From Tupaia tana (taxonomy: Eukaryota > Chordata > Mammalia > Scandentia > Tupaiidae), in NCBI GenBank assembly GCA_026018925.1, contig JAKSZU010000011.1:7240985-7304984 (forward strand): DNA of 64,000 nt, in the 5' to 3' direction. Numbering within the stretch: the first letter of the stretch is position 1; every line of letters starts with the position of its first letter. The translations under genes were made by a program, and so were the position numbers. Positions 42,681-56,939 of the stretch are shown here, in pieces. The notes under the pieces are model-generated. The model searched no databases. It saw only the letters and a list, made by a program, of their open reading frames with translations, and was not told the origin of the DNA.

Positions 42681-44104
42681 CATATTATTTATTAACTCTA
42701 GAAAAAGATTTCAAATCATCCTGGCTTCCTCTCTTAAGTATTTCCAGTCTCTGATTAAGCGAAGATCACGTCCCTACTTTTTCCTACCCCCACACACCCA
42801 CTCACTCACTTGGGGCTTCTGTGAAAGCTCTTTGGTGGGAACAGGATGTTCCCTTCTTTGTATATCTGTGTTAACTGGCAACCCCAGCATATGCTAAGTG
42901 CCTGGAGACAATGAGACCGCAGGGCACCAGGGACCAGTGGAGCCATCAGGAGGAAGGGCTAGACCCAGCCAGGACTGGCTTCCAGCCCCAGAACCCAGGA
43001 GGGGGCAGGGAGAGGCTGCTCAGCTGGGGCCAGGAGTCATCTGATCTGGGGAGGCATGACTGCTCTCTAATCGTGCCCTGTGCGTCCTTCCCCCCAGGGA
43101 GAAGGTCCGTTAATGGGAGTGAGGACCAAGTCTTCTATTCTGCAACATCTCCTGGAGCAGCGAGCACTCCCTATGCTTTTATACAGGCCATTTATCTACA
43201 CTCCTGTACACACACACACCAAAAACATCAGGAAGAAAATGTTGCCTCATTCAAATCCACAACAGAACTCTCAATACCGCGCGGAGTAAAGCCCAGGCTG
43301 AGAGGAGGCTTCTGTGGGCTGAGTCCACCCAGGGCAGCAGCGCCCAGGAGATCCCTTCTGGCCCACCTGCAGCTGGGTGCACAGAGAGGCGGCTCAGAGA
43401 TTGCCACATGGAGCCTTCCAGCTCCTGCTCTGGTTAGGGGCAGCTGCAGGTCGGGGCACCAGGCCTGAGGGAAGGGGAATGAGCCAGGAGGGAGCGGAGG
43501 GGTACCACCAGTCCAGGGGAGACTGAGCAACTGGAAGGGGGCTTGCCGGCAATTGGCCGTTTCAGTTCTGTGTTCTCTCTAATCCAAGTCTTCCCACATT
43601 TTCTCTGCAATCTGTCATTCAACTGGCCACTTAGCGGAAATGAAGCCATTTTTAGTTATCTAGTGAAGGTGCTGAATTGTCCCTTAGGCACCCATTATAG
43701 AAGTGGGCGAGCTAAGGATTATACTTCTCTTTCCCCAAGAAAGGGTTAAAAAGAGAGTGAAAGAAGGAAAGGAAATAGTGCGAGTTGGAAACTGCCAGCA
43801 AGAACCCTTGCCCCTTCCCCAAAATAAGGCCTTCGGAATACAACTCCCTCCTCCGGGTCCCAAGAACTCATTCGGGAGCACATCCTAAGGGCGCGGAGCA
43901 GAGACTGGCGAGTCTCAGTGTTCGCGCCTAGCCCTGCCGCAGAGACGCACAACCTGAAGACACTTCCGCTCCAGAAAGCACTGGAACTATTTCAAGACGG
44001 CGTGGAAAGAGCAAAGAAATAGGAAAGAAGGGAAGAGACTACAAATGATTAGCTGATAAGCTCGGCTCAGAAAACCCAGGCACTCAGGACCAAGAAGCTA
44101 GGAC
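42681..44104. other. Single-copy intron block, start of SINE desert
   Basis: No lineage SINE. GC rises to the right. No exon recognised; the 185-codon open frame at 42911-43468 has no homology I know. Confidence 0.5.
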
Positions 44105-44470
44105 AGCGGGGCCCGCCAGCTCTGCCCGCCCCTATGGGCGGGGCTTTACACAGAGGGGACGCCATTGGTCTCCCGACGGCCTCTCCAGCCAATCAACGCG
44201 CCACGGGTCCCGCCGGCACCGCCCACCGCGAGCGCGGGCGGCTCCCTCAGGCTCAGACCAACAGGTGAGACCGGAGCGCGCGGCCCCGGCAGGTCACGTG
44301 GCGGCGGTCGGCTCCCGGCCAGACCCCAGGGCAGCCCGGGGCCGGCCATGGCCCCGCCCCCGACGCGAGGAAGCTCCGCCATCTGTCTCCGCGGCTCAGC
44401 GGTCCTCCGGCCAGATGCCGTGATCCCACGCCACACCGGGGCTGTGCTGACTGATCCCCAAGGCCAGTGA
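44105..44470. promoter_or_regulatory. Intragenic CpG island, candidate bidirectional promoter
   Basis: A compact CpG-dense block 7.5 kb downstream of exon 1. Visible motifs: opposed GC boxes CCCGCCCC (44125-44132) and GGGCGGGG (44136-44143), opposed CCAAT boxes (ATTGG at 44164-44168, CCAAT at 44189-44193), an E-box CACGTG inside GTCACGTGGC (44295-44300), and CCGCCATCTG, a YY1-like core. A good donor CAG|GTGAGA lies on the plus strand at 44265. It may drive an alternative HS3ST3B1 first exon or an antisense RNA; no coding product recognised. Confidence 0.5.
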
Positions 44471-47400
44471 GCCTCCGAGCCATTTTCTCAGCCTTGGGCA
44501 GCGCCCTCGGCCACCCTTCCTGCCGGGATGTCTGCGCAGACACTCCTCCCGCTGCCAGATAGGACAGACACGTGGCCACGTGGGGTCCGTCTAGGGCCAT
44601 GTTGGACACTTCTGTCACCAGCCCTGAGAAGGGGGGCGGCCTTTTCCTTCTACTCCCTACTCCATTCATTAAATCAAGAGTGTGCTTGGAAAAAAACAAA
44701 ATTCTCATTTTTCTTCCCAATGTTTTTTTCCACTCTCCATTTGCTCCCCCAAATCTTACATTGCCCAGAACCATCTTTCAGCATGTTACGGGTTTCTAAG
44801 CAAGCGTAACCGTATGAAGTAGTGTGGAGCAGACGTGGGAGAAAGCAGGGATTCCCAATCCGGAGCCCCAAGTTGCCTGATGAACACACATGGAAACGTT
44901 CACATTCTAGTCAAAGTATTACATGCACTGACCTCTTGGCAAGAAACACGCTAGCTGGGCTGAAATACAATCAACCCCATGTTAACCCCGAGGCCTAGTT
45001 CCTCCTATCTGCCATATTGAGAAGAAAAATATTTTATCCAAACAATGTATCATGTGTGTCCTTTCTTTAATGTCCCGGAAATATAAACGCCGCTCACTAC
45101 CTGTAAAGATCTACACTAGTAATTTTTAAAATAGCGTTCTTAGGGAGGCAAAGGCTGTGTGCACAACTTTGCTATTTCCACACGTTCCAGCTGTGACACA
45201 ATGAACTAAATGTTTTGAATGACTCAGTAACTTAAGCTATTTTTAATACTTTTCGAGTGACAGAAGCGTGTATGAAAGTGTATTTAAAAAACTTAAGAGA
45301 TAAAGGAAATTAATACCACTCATCTCTGTACAAAGAAAATGATCGGTGGGTTTTATTAGCGTTAACAGCATTTTAACACATGGCCTGTTGGCTTCAATGA
45401 AAATTATTTATTATCATGTTATGAGGATGTTAATTACTTCTCACGTCCTAAACTTTCCCACAAATCCCTTGACAAGAAAAATCAGAAATAAAAATCGACA
45501 TGTGCTTATCACAGCCGTTTTATTTGATGGTACGATTTGGGCATAGTTGGAGAGAACAGTGAGATTTCTAATAAAGCAACTTTTTGAATGTAGAAAACGG
45601 TTTCACGCTCTACTTACAATTAGTTTCTAAAGATATCAGTATCTCATTTCTTTTCGGTCATGGTAGATGTTTTCACTTGAGGTAGGCGGCATATTGTTTT
45701 CATTATCCTTGAAAATATGCCACATGCTTGGAGAACTCATTTCGCTAGGATTCCTGACTATCCCAATAGTGCACAACTGAAATTTCCCGAACTGTCCCAA
45801 ATCAGACTCTGTGAAACTAGAGAGGTAGCGCCCTATTTGGAAACTAACTCTATTCACAGCAGAAGAAATGCTCATTATCCTCTGCCTTTAGAGTGGACAT
45901 TTTGTGTTTCTGTCCATCAACTTCATTTCCATGTTCATAGAGTGAGAACATAAAAGTATTCAAAAAGCTCAGGACATAGAAAGCGGTCTTAGTCACTACT
46001 TCATTCTGAAAGCTTTAACTATGCGCCACCTCCCTGATTCATAGACTAGCCGACTGGTGGGCTTGTTTGTTTTTAATCCCTCGTGCACTTCTAATTAGAA
46101 ATAATTTTACAAATTCAAACCGTCATTTTATACCGTCAGAGAACGTATGTGGACTGACAACATGTTTTAAGTAAAGAGGTCAGTCAGCATCTATATCTGA
46201 AATGTGATTTTGTGACATTACTCATTTTTCAAAATATCAAAAAGTGTTCTTTTTGTCAGACAAAACAATAAACTAAGGAAACAGAAGCTGTGACACATTG
46301 CTTACAATTTTTGAGCAATACGATTTTAACCAGGAAAACATCTTTTATAGAGAGGAGTCCAGGTGAAATTGTAAATTTTCAACAATCATGTTCCATTAAA
46401 AAGCAGACCCTACTTTAATCAGCCTTTCATTCCTAATTGCAGTATTCTATTTTGATAAATATTTTTAAGATATGGGCTGCAACCTAGTTTGTAGAGACCT
46501 GTTTAATAATAAGTTATCGGTTGAAAGATAATAAGTATAATTTAACTCATGCATTTCAGCACTTTATTTATCTAAAACAAATAGGTTGCTATTAAATATT
46601 GACTATTTTATTAACTCAGAGCATCTGGAAAAACACTTATGATTAGGTTAATTTATGTTATATTGCCCCCTCAACTTGTAAAAGATTAATCAACCATTTT
46701 ATGGTCTAATTTAGGTGCCTAATTAAAAACAGAGTTGGACACATGCTACACTGTCTTCCTAATAAATCCTGACAGCTTTGTAACATGATGGTTTGTATTT
46801 CAAATTGTTGCATATAAATGGATATTTCTGATCCTCACCCAGCAGCTTGGAAGTGAGTTACAGAGGTAGTTTGAACTCCAGGACCAAGACAGTGCAATTA
46901 TTTCAAAACGGATTATCCCCGATCAGATCTTATCTGAAATTTCCCTCAGTGAAGACAGAAATAATCATCTTTACCACCAACTTTTTGGAAATAGACTAGG
47001 AAAAATAGGAGCCAGTTTTCTCAGCATCTGTTAAATAAAAAACAGGAAAAATGGCTATTTTGAGCTATTGGTCTGAGAGAGAGAGGGAGGGAGAGATTTC
47101 TGATGTTACTGGCTTTGGAATCTCTTTTTTTTTTTAAATCTGCTCAGAGTATTCTTTAACTGTCTTCTGATGAATAAGTTCAGTCTTCATTTGGAACTCT
47201 TTTTTTAATGAATAAATTAATTCTAAAAAAAAGTCTGGGAGCATGTCATTTAACCCTATTTCCTTCTACCCTGCCCCACCTTATAAAGGGACAAATGGCA
47301 GAGAATAAATCTACTCCTCAAGAGGGGCACTTGCTCATGTTTTCTCAGCCTCTGTACTTGAGGGATATTTTTTTTTTGTCATTTTAATGACTCCTTTGAA

Positions 47401-47659
47401 AAACTGTCCCCTTGCAGAGAACTGAAACTGCCACTTGGTGTGATTATCTTCACTCTGGTGATAGACCAGCTTTGGAGATAGTAAGGAGCCTGTGTGCGAG
47501 TTGACAGTCTTTTCAACTGAATGACAAAGTGAGCAATCTGCTCCCGATTGCTGAAGGCCCGTCAGGAAACCGTCCAAGTCTAAGAGAAAAGGAAACTCGG
47601 TTTTAAACGCATCCTATATGACGAACAAGCACGTTTTGTCACGGAAACGAGAGCACAGC
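44471..47659. other. AT-rich, repeat-free intron block
   Basis: About 3.2 kb with no SINE, LINE or satellite recognised. Many homeodomain-like TAATTA cores (for example near 46095, 46720) and long AT-rich runs of ordinary complexity give it the look of constrained non-coding sequence. This is judged by eye. Confidence 0.45.
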
Positions 47660-47908
47660 ACCGAATGACTTCTGGAGCAGCACGGCTGGGTTCATATATT
47701 CGCTCTGCCACGTCGCCATATTCCAGCTGGGAGACCTCAGGCAAGTAGCTTACCCTCTCTGTGCCTGTGTTTCCCCATCTGTAAAAGTACCTACTTCACA
47801 GGCCTGTAATGAGGACTAAATTCGCTAATCCTATAAAACCTGAAACAGTGCCTGGCACATAGGAAAACATGCAGTAAGTAAGTGTTACTTAGCTAATAAC
47901 ATTGTTAA
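47660..47908 (+). repeat. MIR SINE
   Basis: CTGCCACGTCGCC, GGGAGACCTCAGGCAAGTAG, CCCATCTGTAAAAGTACC, CAGTGCCTGGCACATAGG in MIR order, nearly complete. Confidence 0.9.
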
Positions 47909-47916
47909 CTCCCCCC

Positions 47917-47918
47917 AC

Positions 47919-47964
<46 letters not shown>
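47917..47964 (+). repeat. (CA)n microsatellite
   Basis: About 20 CA units after CATACATACA. Confidence 0.95.
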
Positions 47965-47966
<2 letters not shown>

Positions 47967-49234
47967 TACCTCCTCTGACCACAGCATTGAAGTGTCAGTT
48001 TCTGCCACTGTAACATCTAAGGCATATTTCTATACAGCAAATAATAATTACACTGCATTTGGCTAACTCAATTCCCACAAAATGGATAAAATTCCCATAA
48101 CATGGAGTAAAATCTACTAAACTGTAAGGCTGTGCAAAAATAGAAACTTGGAAACATTGCACATTGAACTTTTGACCAGTCGAAGTTGAAATCAATATGC
48201 CAAGCCTAAACAGGGAGGCGTGCTTTCTCCACCTGGTCTATGTGAATTCCCAGCCACAGCCACAGCCCCGTATTTCTCAACAGAACAGAAGGTAAAGGTT
48301 AGCTTCACCAAGCCCTGATATGCCACTCAGGGGGGGTCCACGGAGCACCTGCTGAATTTAGGAGGCTTGCTTGGAGAGGGCTGAATATAAAACTGGGAAA
48401 GTAAACCCAGAGTCTTAATCACAGACTAAAAGAAAGTCTGGTTCCTACGTGGATGGACAGCATGTCCTAGCACTTCTGAGTTTTGTAGTGGTTAAGGGAG
48501 CAAAAGACACGCACTCTGGCCAGCAGCGTAGGCCACTACTTTGGTGGGCTCCATCCCACCGCGACCCCTCCAGATGCCACTGACGGTATCTCCTAAAGCC
48601 AAGTGTAAAGAACTACAATCAGATTCCAAGACGTCATGCAAATCCGCCCAGGCCCTGGGCTACTGGCTAGGCCACTAGCAGGGCTGTGTCTCAACGCATT
48701 AAACCCATTAACGACTCCCTCAGACACAGCCACGACCTCGTTCTCCAACAGATTACAACGCTGACCCTGAACTCAATCATCCATGCCCATCGGGTTTTTT
48801 TTTTTTTTCCCTTTTTTCTTAAACGCCTTTGAAATGTCTCCCCCTCTCAGGCTTCCTAATTTTAAGGACTTGTTTTAACTATGTTTCTGAATTGCAAGTC
48901 TCTCTGGTTAATTACTATTTATACTGTCCTCCAATGACTGCTGGGCTGCATGGTGGGAGCCAGAGACCCAGTGGAGCACATCTCTGGCAAAAGGCGGGGG
49001 TGGGCTAAATAGGGAGAACGCCAGCGAAGGCCAGCGAAGGCCACGGGTGCACCCTGGGCTCTAGATTTTAGGGAAAGCAGCCCTGGGCCAGGAGTTCCTG
49101 CCCAGGGTGGTCTGTTTAAGGTTAAACCGGCTGCCCGTAAAACAATTGCGAAGTTCACACATTTGCCCATACACCCAGAATAGTCTTAATTAACTTATAT
49201 ATTAAAATGGCAGCATTTAAAAGATTTTTTTTTC
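47965..49234. other. Single-copy intron block
   Basis: No recognised repeats. TTAATTAACTTATATATTAA near 49185 marks the left edge of the GC-rich domain. Confidence 0.5.
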
Positions 49235-51528
49235 CCTTCTTCTAACGCTGCGGCCCGGTCAGGCGCTGCTGGGCAGTCCGGAAACGCGGTCCGGAGCTAG
49301 CTGCTGTATTTGCAATCTGCTAGTCCCGCCACCGGTCCGCGAGGTCACCGCCGCGGGCCGGGTGCCTCCGGGTCCCGACGGTACTGCCGGCCAGTTTAGA
49401 AGATCGCTCCGGGGGGTGATGAACCTCTGGTCTCCCGCGGCCAGGCCAAACCCCCGCGGGCCTCAGGTCCAGGCCGCCTAGCACCGCCGCTCACAGCGCA
49501 GCCCCCGGGCGCGGGTCCCACCCAAAGCTCCCCGGCTGCGCTCCCAGCTGAAGGCGCGCGGCCAGGGTTTCCAGTTCGACTTCGTTCTTGATTCGGCGTT
49601 TCTAAGTTAATCGAAAAGAACGTGGCAGGTGGAGGGCAGCCGCCTAAGAGACTGTGTGAACCTTCCAGTGGGGATTTCCATAGCCTGCCCCAGGTGCTTC
49701 TAAAATGAGTTATTTTCCTGCCAGCTCCTCCCAACCCGGCCCCAAGTGTGTCTGATCTCCGAAAACCCCGGGCTGCCTCTGGCTCCGGCGGGTTCCACCC
49801 GGAAGGGCGCTAGTTAGAGCCTGCCGCCCGTCCCCCGAAATCGTCGTGCCAGGACAGGAGGAGGAGTGGTGTTTGTAAAAGCGGCAACACTGGCCTGGAT
49901 GACGAGAGCTAGCAATTAGAGGTGCCCCCGCGTGCCAGCCACGCACCTGGCTGCCCGCTGCCGTCGCCCTAGCTCTGTCCAGAACCAGCGTCAGTCCCAC
50001 TGCGCGGAGGAGCGCACCGAGGCTGGCCGGACCCGCCAGGACGTGAATCCGGGCGTCGGGCTCCAGAGCTCCCATTCCTCACCACTAGGGTCCCGGGAAT
50101 GGTGGGAAGGGTGACTGTCACGGCTGGCTACACCTCGAGATTAGAGCAACTCCTGACAGTACTAAAAACATTCAAGGCAAAAGGGTGTGGGTGGGAGCGA
50201 GGGGAGAGGGCGAGGCTGGGAAGGAAGTGGTTTTACCACCCGCTTAGTTCGCTTTTATTCTCCAGTACTATTCGGGTCCCGAAAGTGGGGTGAAGCTAGG
50301 GAGTGGGGTTCGTTCGCTTTCCTAATTTTCTTGGAAGCTAATTGGGCCTAGAGGAATCTCGGACGCGTGGGTGTTGTGCTCGCGGGGGGTAGGTGCCTAG
50401 GTCCCCGGTCGGAGACCCGGTTTCCGAGACCGGAGTCTGGTCACGCATGCCCACACGCGCCTCACCTGAAACTCGGACAACCCAACAGCTCACCCCCCAA
50501 AATCAGTAGCTGCGAGAAGCTTTAGGGAAGCAGAAGTCTTTATTATAACCCCAAGACTGCTGTCCCTTTGCGACCGGACCCACAATCCGACTCGGAACTG
50601 AATTCCGGAAGCCTCGACCCTCTAGCAACCCTCTTCTCAGTCAACCGGCTCCGACTATTCTTTGGGCCCGGATGTATAAAGGGCCTGCGGAGACACGCGT
50701 CCCTGCCCGCGTTCTCCCGGCACCAAGGAAGGGGAGGCGGAAACCTGGAGAGCGCTGCCCCGGGCGCCCTGAAGCCTTCAGCTGCGCGCGGCTCCAGCGG
50801 CTGCAGTGCGCTCCTTTGCCCGACAGGGACCAGCACCGCTCCACGCTCCGAGCGCTGCCCGCCGGGCGGAGGCGCCGACCCTCCCTCCCAGCGTGCGGCG
50901 CAGAGCCACCCTCCCAGCTCACCCTCCCAAACCCAAGCGGCTCGCGAGCCGAACGCGTCTGACCCCCTAGGGGTTCGGGTAACGAGGACTGTAAACCAAA
51001 AAGTTAACTGGCAGGGCGCCTCCTCCCCAACCCCGATCCACATCTGGGGAACAGAAGCTGCTCCAGAAGTTAGTCCAAGGAGGAGACCGCGACCAAAGGG
51101 GCATTGAACACCCCGCCCAGAGTCCCGGGCTCCGCGAGCAGAACTAAAACACCAGCTACACTGGACTGATTAGCAAAAGACAACTGCACGGCTGGAGGGT
51201 ACCCAAGTTCCCCGAGTGCGGTCCTAGTCGCAGTCCCGCTCCTTAGCGGTGAGGTTACCTAATTAATTCTAGGGCGCCAGAGACCACAGAGCCGCCAGCA
51301 CTCGGCGAGAAGTTTCTGTGGGCGGCGGCTAAGGCCGAGCTGGGTGCACGCGAGACCGCGCCGGGGCAGAACGCGCGGCTCTGCGGCCCCGCACCGCGCA
51401 GCAGTTTCTCCGTCCCTTCCCGCCCCGGGTGGTCCGAAGCTATACCCCTGCCACTTCCCCTCCATATGCCACGTCTCCCTTCGCTCACTGTCTGGATCGC
51501 GGCCGGCGCCCCTGCTCCTGGCGCGGAA
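49235..51528. other. GC-rich 5' part of intron 1
   Basis: CpG-dense patches at 49240-50060 and 50340-51430 flank the first exon on its downstream side. Long open frames on both strands are expected in such DNA and none matches a known protein. Possible first-intron regulatory sequence. Confidence 0.55.
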
Positions 51529-52412
<884 letters not shown>

Positions 52413-52972
52413 TCACTCCAGACGGTACGCGCGGCCGCTCACCGGGCAGCCTGCTAGCAGTCCTGGGAACTGAGCCTCGAGAGCAGCCGGGGTACTTCCC
52501 CGCAGAGGCTGCGGAGGAGAACTGCGCAGGCAGAGAGCTGGGGACCGGAGTGGAGTGGGCGGGCCCGGCCTTCCGGAGTGACGGGCCTCTCCACCTATCA
52601 GAAACCCTGAGCCCCATGCAAATGTGGGCACTTTGCTGAGGGCTCAGCAGCCAACCAGCTCCCGGGACTTGGGGGTGTGGAAAGGGTTCGGGGCAATGGA
52701 AAGCAGTCGAAGATTTCTATTGGCGGCAGGACAAGGGGCGGATTTAGGGGGCGGAGCCAGGGACTGGTGACTGAGCTGATGGTTGGAAGGATGCTGGAGT
52801 GACCGAGCGCTGGGAGAAGTCCGACCCCGCCGAGATGTACACTCCGGCATCGGCGCGCATTTCCTCGCTTGTGCCGCAGGAGCCAAGCGGCACTGAAGTT
52901 TCCCAGATTCCGGGCGTACTGGTGATGTTTACGTGCTGCAGAGGAGAGCTGGGCAGGAGACGCACTAAGTCC

Positions 52973-52998
52973 TCCCCGCCCCCGCCCCCGCCCCCGCA
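52973..52998 (-). promoter_or_regulatory. (CCCCCG)n tract, G-quadruplex candidate
   Basis: The gene-sense strand has four runs of 4-5 G separated by single C, a canonical quadruplex pattern and a cluster of Sp1-like sites, about 900 bases above the start codon. Confidence 0.7.
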
Positions 52999-53010
52999 AC
53001 CCGCCCATTC

Positions 53011-56000
53011 CACGCCGGGGACTAAGTAGAGGGCCTTTCCCAAGGCCATATCGACTTAGGAAGTTCAAGTGGAAGTTCAAGCATTTTTGGAAATCGCTGA
53101 CAATGCCCCCGCTCCCCCAGTCTTTCCTTCCTAGTCTGCCGGGATTTGATCTCCTCCGACCCTGGGGTTAACTGAGATCAGTGTAAATTGTCCTCACGAA
53201 AATTCTTCTCCAGTCTCCCGAACTGCGGGGAAAGGGTTGGGAGAGAGGGGGGAGAAGGGAGAAATTAACAAGGAGATAAGTCTGGTTAAAAAAAAAAAAA
53301 TTCCTCGGCTAAAACGCGCGTGAAAGTAACGTCAAAGAAGCTGTATCTCACTATTAGTTTGCTGGGGACGTTAGGTTTAAGAAAACGTATTCGTTCTCTC
53401 TCTCTCTCTTTTTTTTTCCTGAGTAAACATTAAAGCCAACATTCGCCCACATTTAGGGGACAATTTGGTTTGCTAAACTGTGACACTGGTCGTTTTTCGC
53501 CAACATTAGATTTTTGAGATCAAACGTCAGTTTAAAGCAAATCCATCACTGAGTTGTGCTTATTTAACGTAGAAGTCAACTTCCACTTGAAGCCGCCCTC
53601 GCCAGTTTTCTTCCGCAAAATGACTGGCGGAGGGCGGAGAAGGGGAGCGGGTCTTCCAAGAAAATGCAAAGGCTCTGCTGAATTCTTGCTTCAGCCTGGC
53701 GTTAGGAAGCTCAGGGTCCTCAAGTGCATCCTGGGAGCGTTCTGAAAGTTTTTGATGTCTGCAACACAGTGTCAATCCCGCCAAGGGCTTCCAACGCCCA
53801 ACTGCTCAAGATTCCGGGACAGAACGTTCCTTCCGATTCCGACCCCAGCACGGCCCCCGGAGTTAAGTGTCGCCCACGAGGTGACTCACCCGGAGCCGCC
53901 GCCCACGCTGGATTTCACTGCCCGCGCAGGCGGGCGCAGCGGAACCGACCCCAGTCGCTGTCCCAGACCAACCGCCTAGGGCCGACCTCACACGCTCTCC
54001 ATTCCGGGGTCAATGTCCCCAAGCGTCCCTGACAACCTGTAGCACTACCTCGGGAGCAAGCTGAGAAAGCCAGTCTGACTGTAGCAGCTGAAGTTCAAAA
54101 ATGTGCCGAGAGCGGCGGCGAGGACCAAGGAGAATTCAGATAATTCAGCGGCCACTTATCGACCCTCCGCGCTGAGGCTGCGCTCTGTGCGACCTTTTTG
54201 AGCTTAAGACATTTTCCTGCAAAACTTTGGAGGGGGAAAATAATTGAGGCAGAGAGTTTCCCTCCCGCTTTTATAATCTCAGAGAACGTTCGGCTTTCCT
54301 TCCTTTCTGACTGGGATGTTACATCTGTCTTCTTCGAAAGTAACTTATTCGCCTTGAATTTTGAATTAAATCAGTTCACTTATCAACTTCTTTGAAGCTT
54401 GTTAAACACTAAAACAAATATATTTCCAAGGGCTTGCTCGACTTTTCATTTTGAAATGCGAGGGGAAAATGGGTCTCCGAAGGGCGTGCCTTCACGTTCA
54501 CGTTATTTCAGTGGGAAATGAAGTTACTGATGCGTGTGTGTTCCACTAACTGTAGCCCCCACGTGACTCTCTTCAGGCCTGTCGGGGTGTGAATATTAGA
54601 GTGTTTTAAGGCTTTTGATCATTCTATTAAAAAAAAAAATGGTCCCTGCCCCGAGGATTAGAGAAGCTCCGTAAATGAACGATTACAAATGAAGGTCGCG
54701 GGATATATTAGAGATTTCTCTTTTCCGGGGTTGGAAGGAGGGGACGAGACTGTGGAAGCAAAGACGTGGGCGTCGGAAATTGCAGCGCGGTGCAGAGCTG
54801 AACGCCCCAGAGCCAAATGGCTGTCCAGGCCCACCTGGCGCCTGTGCAATCCTCGCTGTCAAAAATAACTCGGAAGTTTGCGTTGCTAGAAACGCCTAGG
54901 GGCTTCCACCGCCTAAGACTGGAGGCTAATACCCGGCCTGTGTAGCACCAAGGCGGGCTGGGAAGCGGCGCCAGCGCAGACCTGGGCCCAGGACCCCACG
55001 CTTTGGCCCTTGAGCTCACAGAGTAGACCCTCTCGCTGCACTCCAGTCCCAGACTGCGCTCTGACATCCCCACGTGCGCGGTCGCTCTGGGCAAACGCTC
55101 TCTCCGGTAGTCCCATTCTGCAGATGTGGATCCTGAGGCTCAACTCTGGACAGGGCTGCTACCCAATCTGATCGTGACGGTGAGCCAGTGTAGCCTTGGC
55201 CCTTAGTCAGGGTTGAGCCCACTCTTGGAGCCTGAGCATCAGCAAAGCGCCGCCATCAAGACCAAGAGGAAGGTTTACCTTTGATAAAGGTAAATGTATG
55301 TACCTGGAGAATATAGAAAGGAGGGGATTCGATTTCGGCGCTTGGGTATGTTTCATTTTGGCTCCTTTTTCCTTGTGGGATTACCTAATGAGGGTTGCAC
55401 CTAAGGTCTCTGAAGGTTCGAATCTGGGAGGCGGCACCACAGGAAGGCCAGGATCCAGGGGCGGCGGGGCGCTCTCCTTTGGGAAGAATCTCCCAGGTCC
55501 TGCTGCCCACAGCTGGTGCGTTACCCCAGCCAGATCAGTCCGGCTCTAAAATTTCACATCTGTAAAATGGGAGACTTGAATCAAAAGGTCCCGCAGTATT
55601 TTCTACCTGAAGTTTCTCGGATTTTGCCCTCAGGATGGGGACTCTCACCCACCAAAAATAAAATCCGCCCGCCACGCACCGCCCCGCCCAAGCTGCTGGA
55701 GCCTTCCAGGGCCTTCCTGTACGACAGGCTACCACTACCCCCGCGGGAGCAAGAGCAGGCATTTCCTGGGGGCTGCATGAACCTACGGCCCAGAGCTCCA
55801 GTTCCTGCCGCCGGAACCCGTACCCTCCCCCAGCACCCCAGGCCAACAAGGCGGCCTCTCGCGGGTTAGCAGCTGCGAGCGCACCCCGCCTCCTCCCCGA
55901 GGCCCGCAAGGCAGCGGTTCCAATGCCCGCCCGCAAGGGAGCGCTCTGGCCCGGTCCTCGCAGCTGCGGGCCATCCGGGGGCGAGCCGGCTAGCTACGGG

Positions 56001-56747
56001 GCGGCGGCCAGCTCCTCTCCCAGCGCGCGGGAAGTGGAATGTTCTGGGCCGAGGCTCCGCTGTGCCTCCCCGCGAAACCGGAAAGTCTCTGGTGCGCGGG
56101 AGCTTCTGGCCAGAGCGGGTGTTTGCCCAGCCCGATGGCTGCCCTGGCCAAGCAGATCGCGGGGATGAGACACATTTTGTGAGTGGCTGGAGGGCTCTAG
56201 CGGAAGGAAAGAAACGCTTCCTAGCGTTGAGCTCCCTCTGCGTCTTGGGAAACCTGCACTCAACGAGCCCCAGTTGGATCTCCATCCGGATTCGGAGACT
56301 AAGTACAGGAACTCTGCAAACCGCACGAGAGATGAGTGCCTGTATTTTGGAGACTGAAGAGGTTGGATGTTCAGGTTGCTTTGGTGACCTGCGTCGTGAT
56401 GAGTAAGGCTGTGCGTGCTGATTCCGAAGCCTTCCTCTCTGGCGCGCCCTGCCCTGGGCCAGAGGTTCCCGTACCCTCAAAAACGTGGAGCGGAGGCTGA
56501 GGGAGAGGTATTTATGCCCAGTGTCTCTAAGCCGGGGGTGGGGGGCTCAGCACTGGCTGCCTCTCTCCCCTAGGAGTCCCAGCTGCTTTCAGGAGTCCTC
56601 TCCAACAGCCTGACTGTCACACACCAGGTTCTGATCACGTGTCCCCGGTCCCTTTCAGGCCTAGGGTGGTAAAGATGGCTCCCTCTTCTAGAACCAAGGT
56701 GCCTTTCTGTTCTTGTGTCTTCCCTGCTCCTCCACTGTTTTTTGGTT
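53011..56747. other. Upstream intergenic sequence, patchy CpG-rich
   Basis: No lineage SINE or recognised exon. GC-rich patches at 53590-54180 and 55640-56160, AT-rich between. Poly(A) of 13 at 53288 and a (TC)n at 53396 are the only simple repeats. An upstream transcript cannot be excluded. Confidence 0.5.
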
Positions 56748-56930
56748 TATTTATTTTAAAATTCTTTTAAAATTATTTGTTTTAATTAATTAATTATACT
56801 TGACCAGAGACAGAGAGAAAGAGAGAGAGGGAAAGTGAAAGAGCAAGCCTCCAGGTCCAGGACTTGAACTGGGCTTGGCCATGTGGGAGTCCAGCACTTT
56901 AGCCACTGTGCCACCTGCTGGCCCCCACTT
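56748..56930 (-). repeat. Type B SINE
   Basis: First lineage SINE right of the desert. GGACTTGAACTGGGCTTGGC and CCACCTGCTGGCCCCC; flanks CCACTG/CCACTT + T run. Confidence 0.9.
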
Positions 56931-56939
56931 TTTTTTTTA

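Noticed and set aside
44165-44470. 101-codon frame in the intronic CpG island as a protein gene
   Set aside because: Open by base composition only; the internal ATG near 44348 and its frame show no recognised domain. Kept as a promoter candidate instead.
50568-51107. 179-codon open frame on the plus strand, and others opposite exon 1
   Set aside because: CpG-rich DNA around exon 1 gives open frames in most phases. Those over 51.34-52.64 kb on the plus strand are mirror frames of the HS3ST3B1 exon or promoter; no homology recognised.
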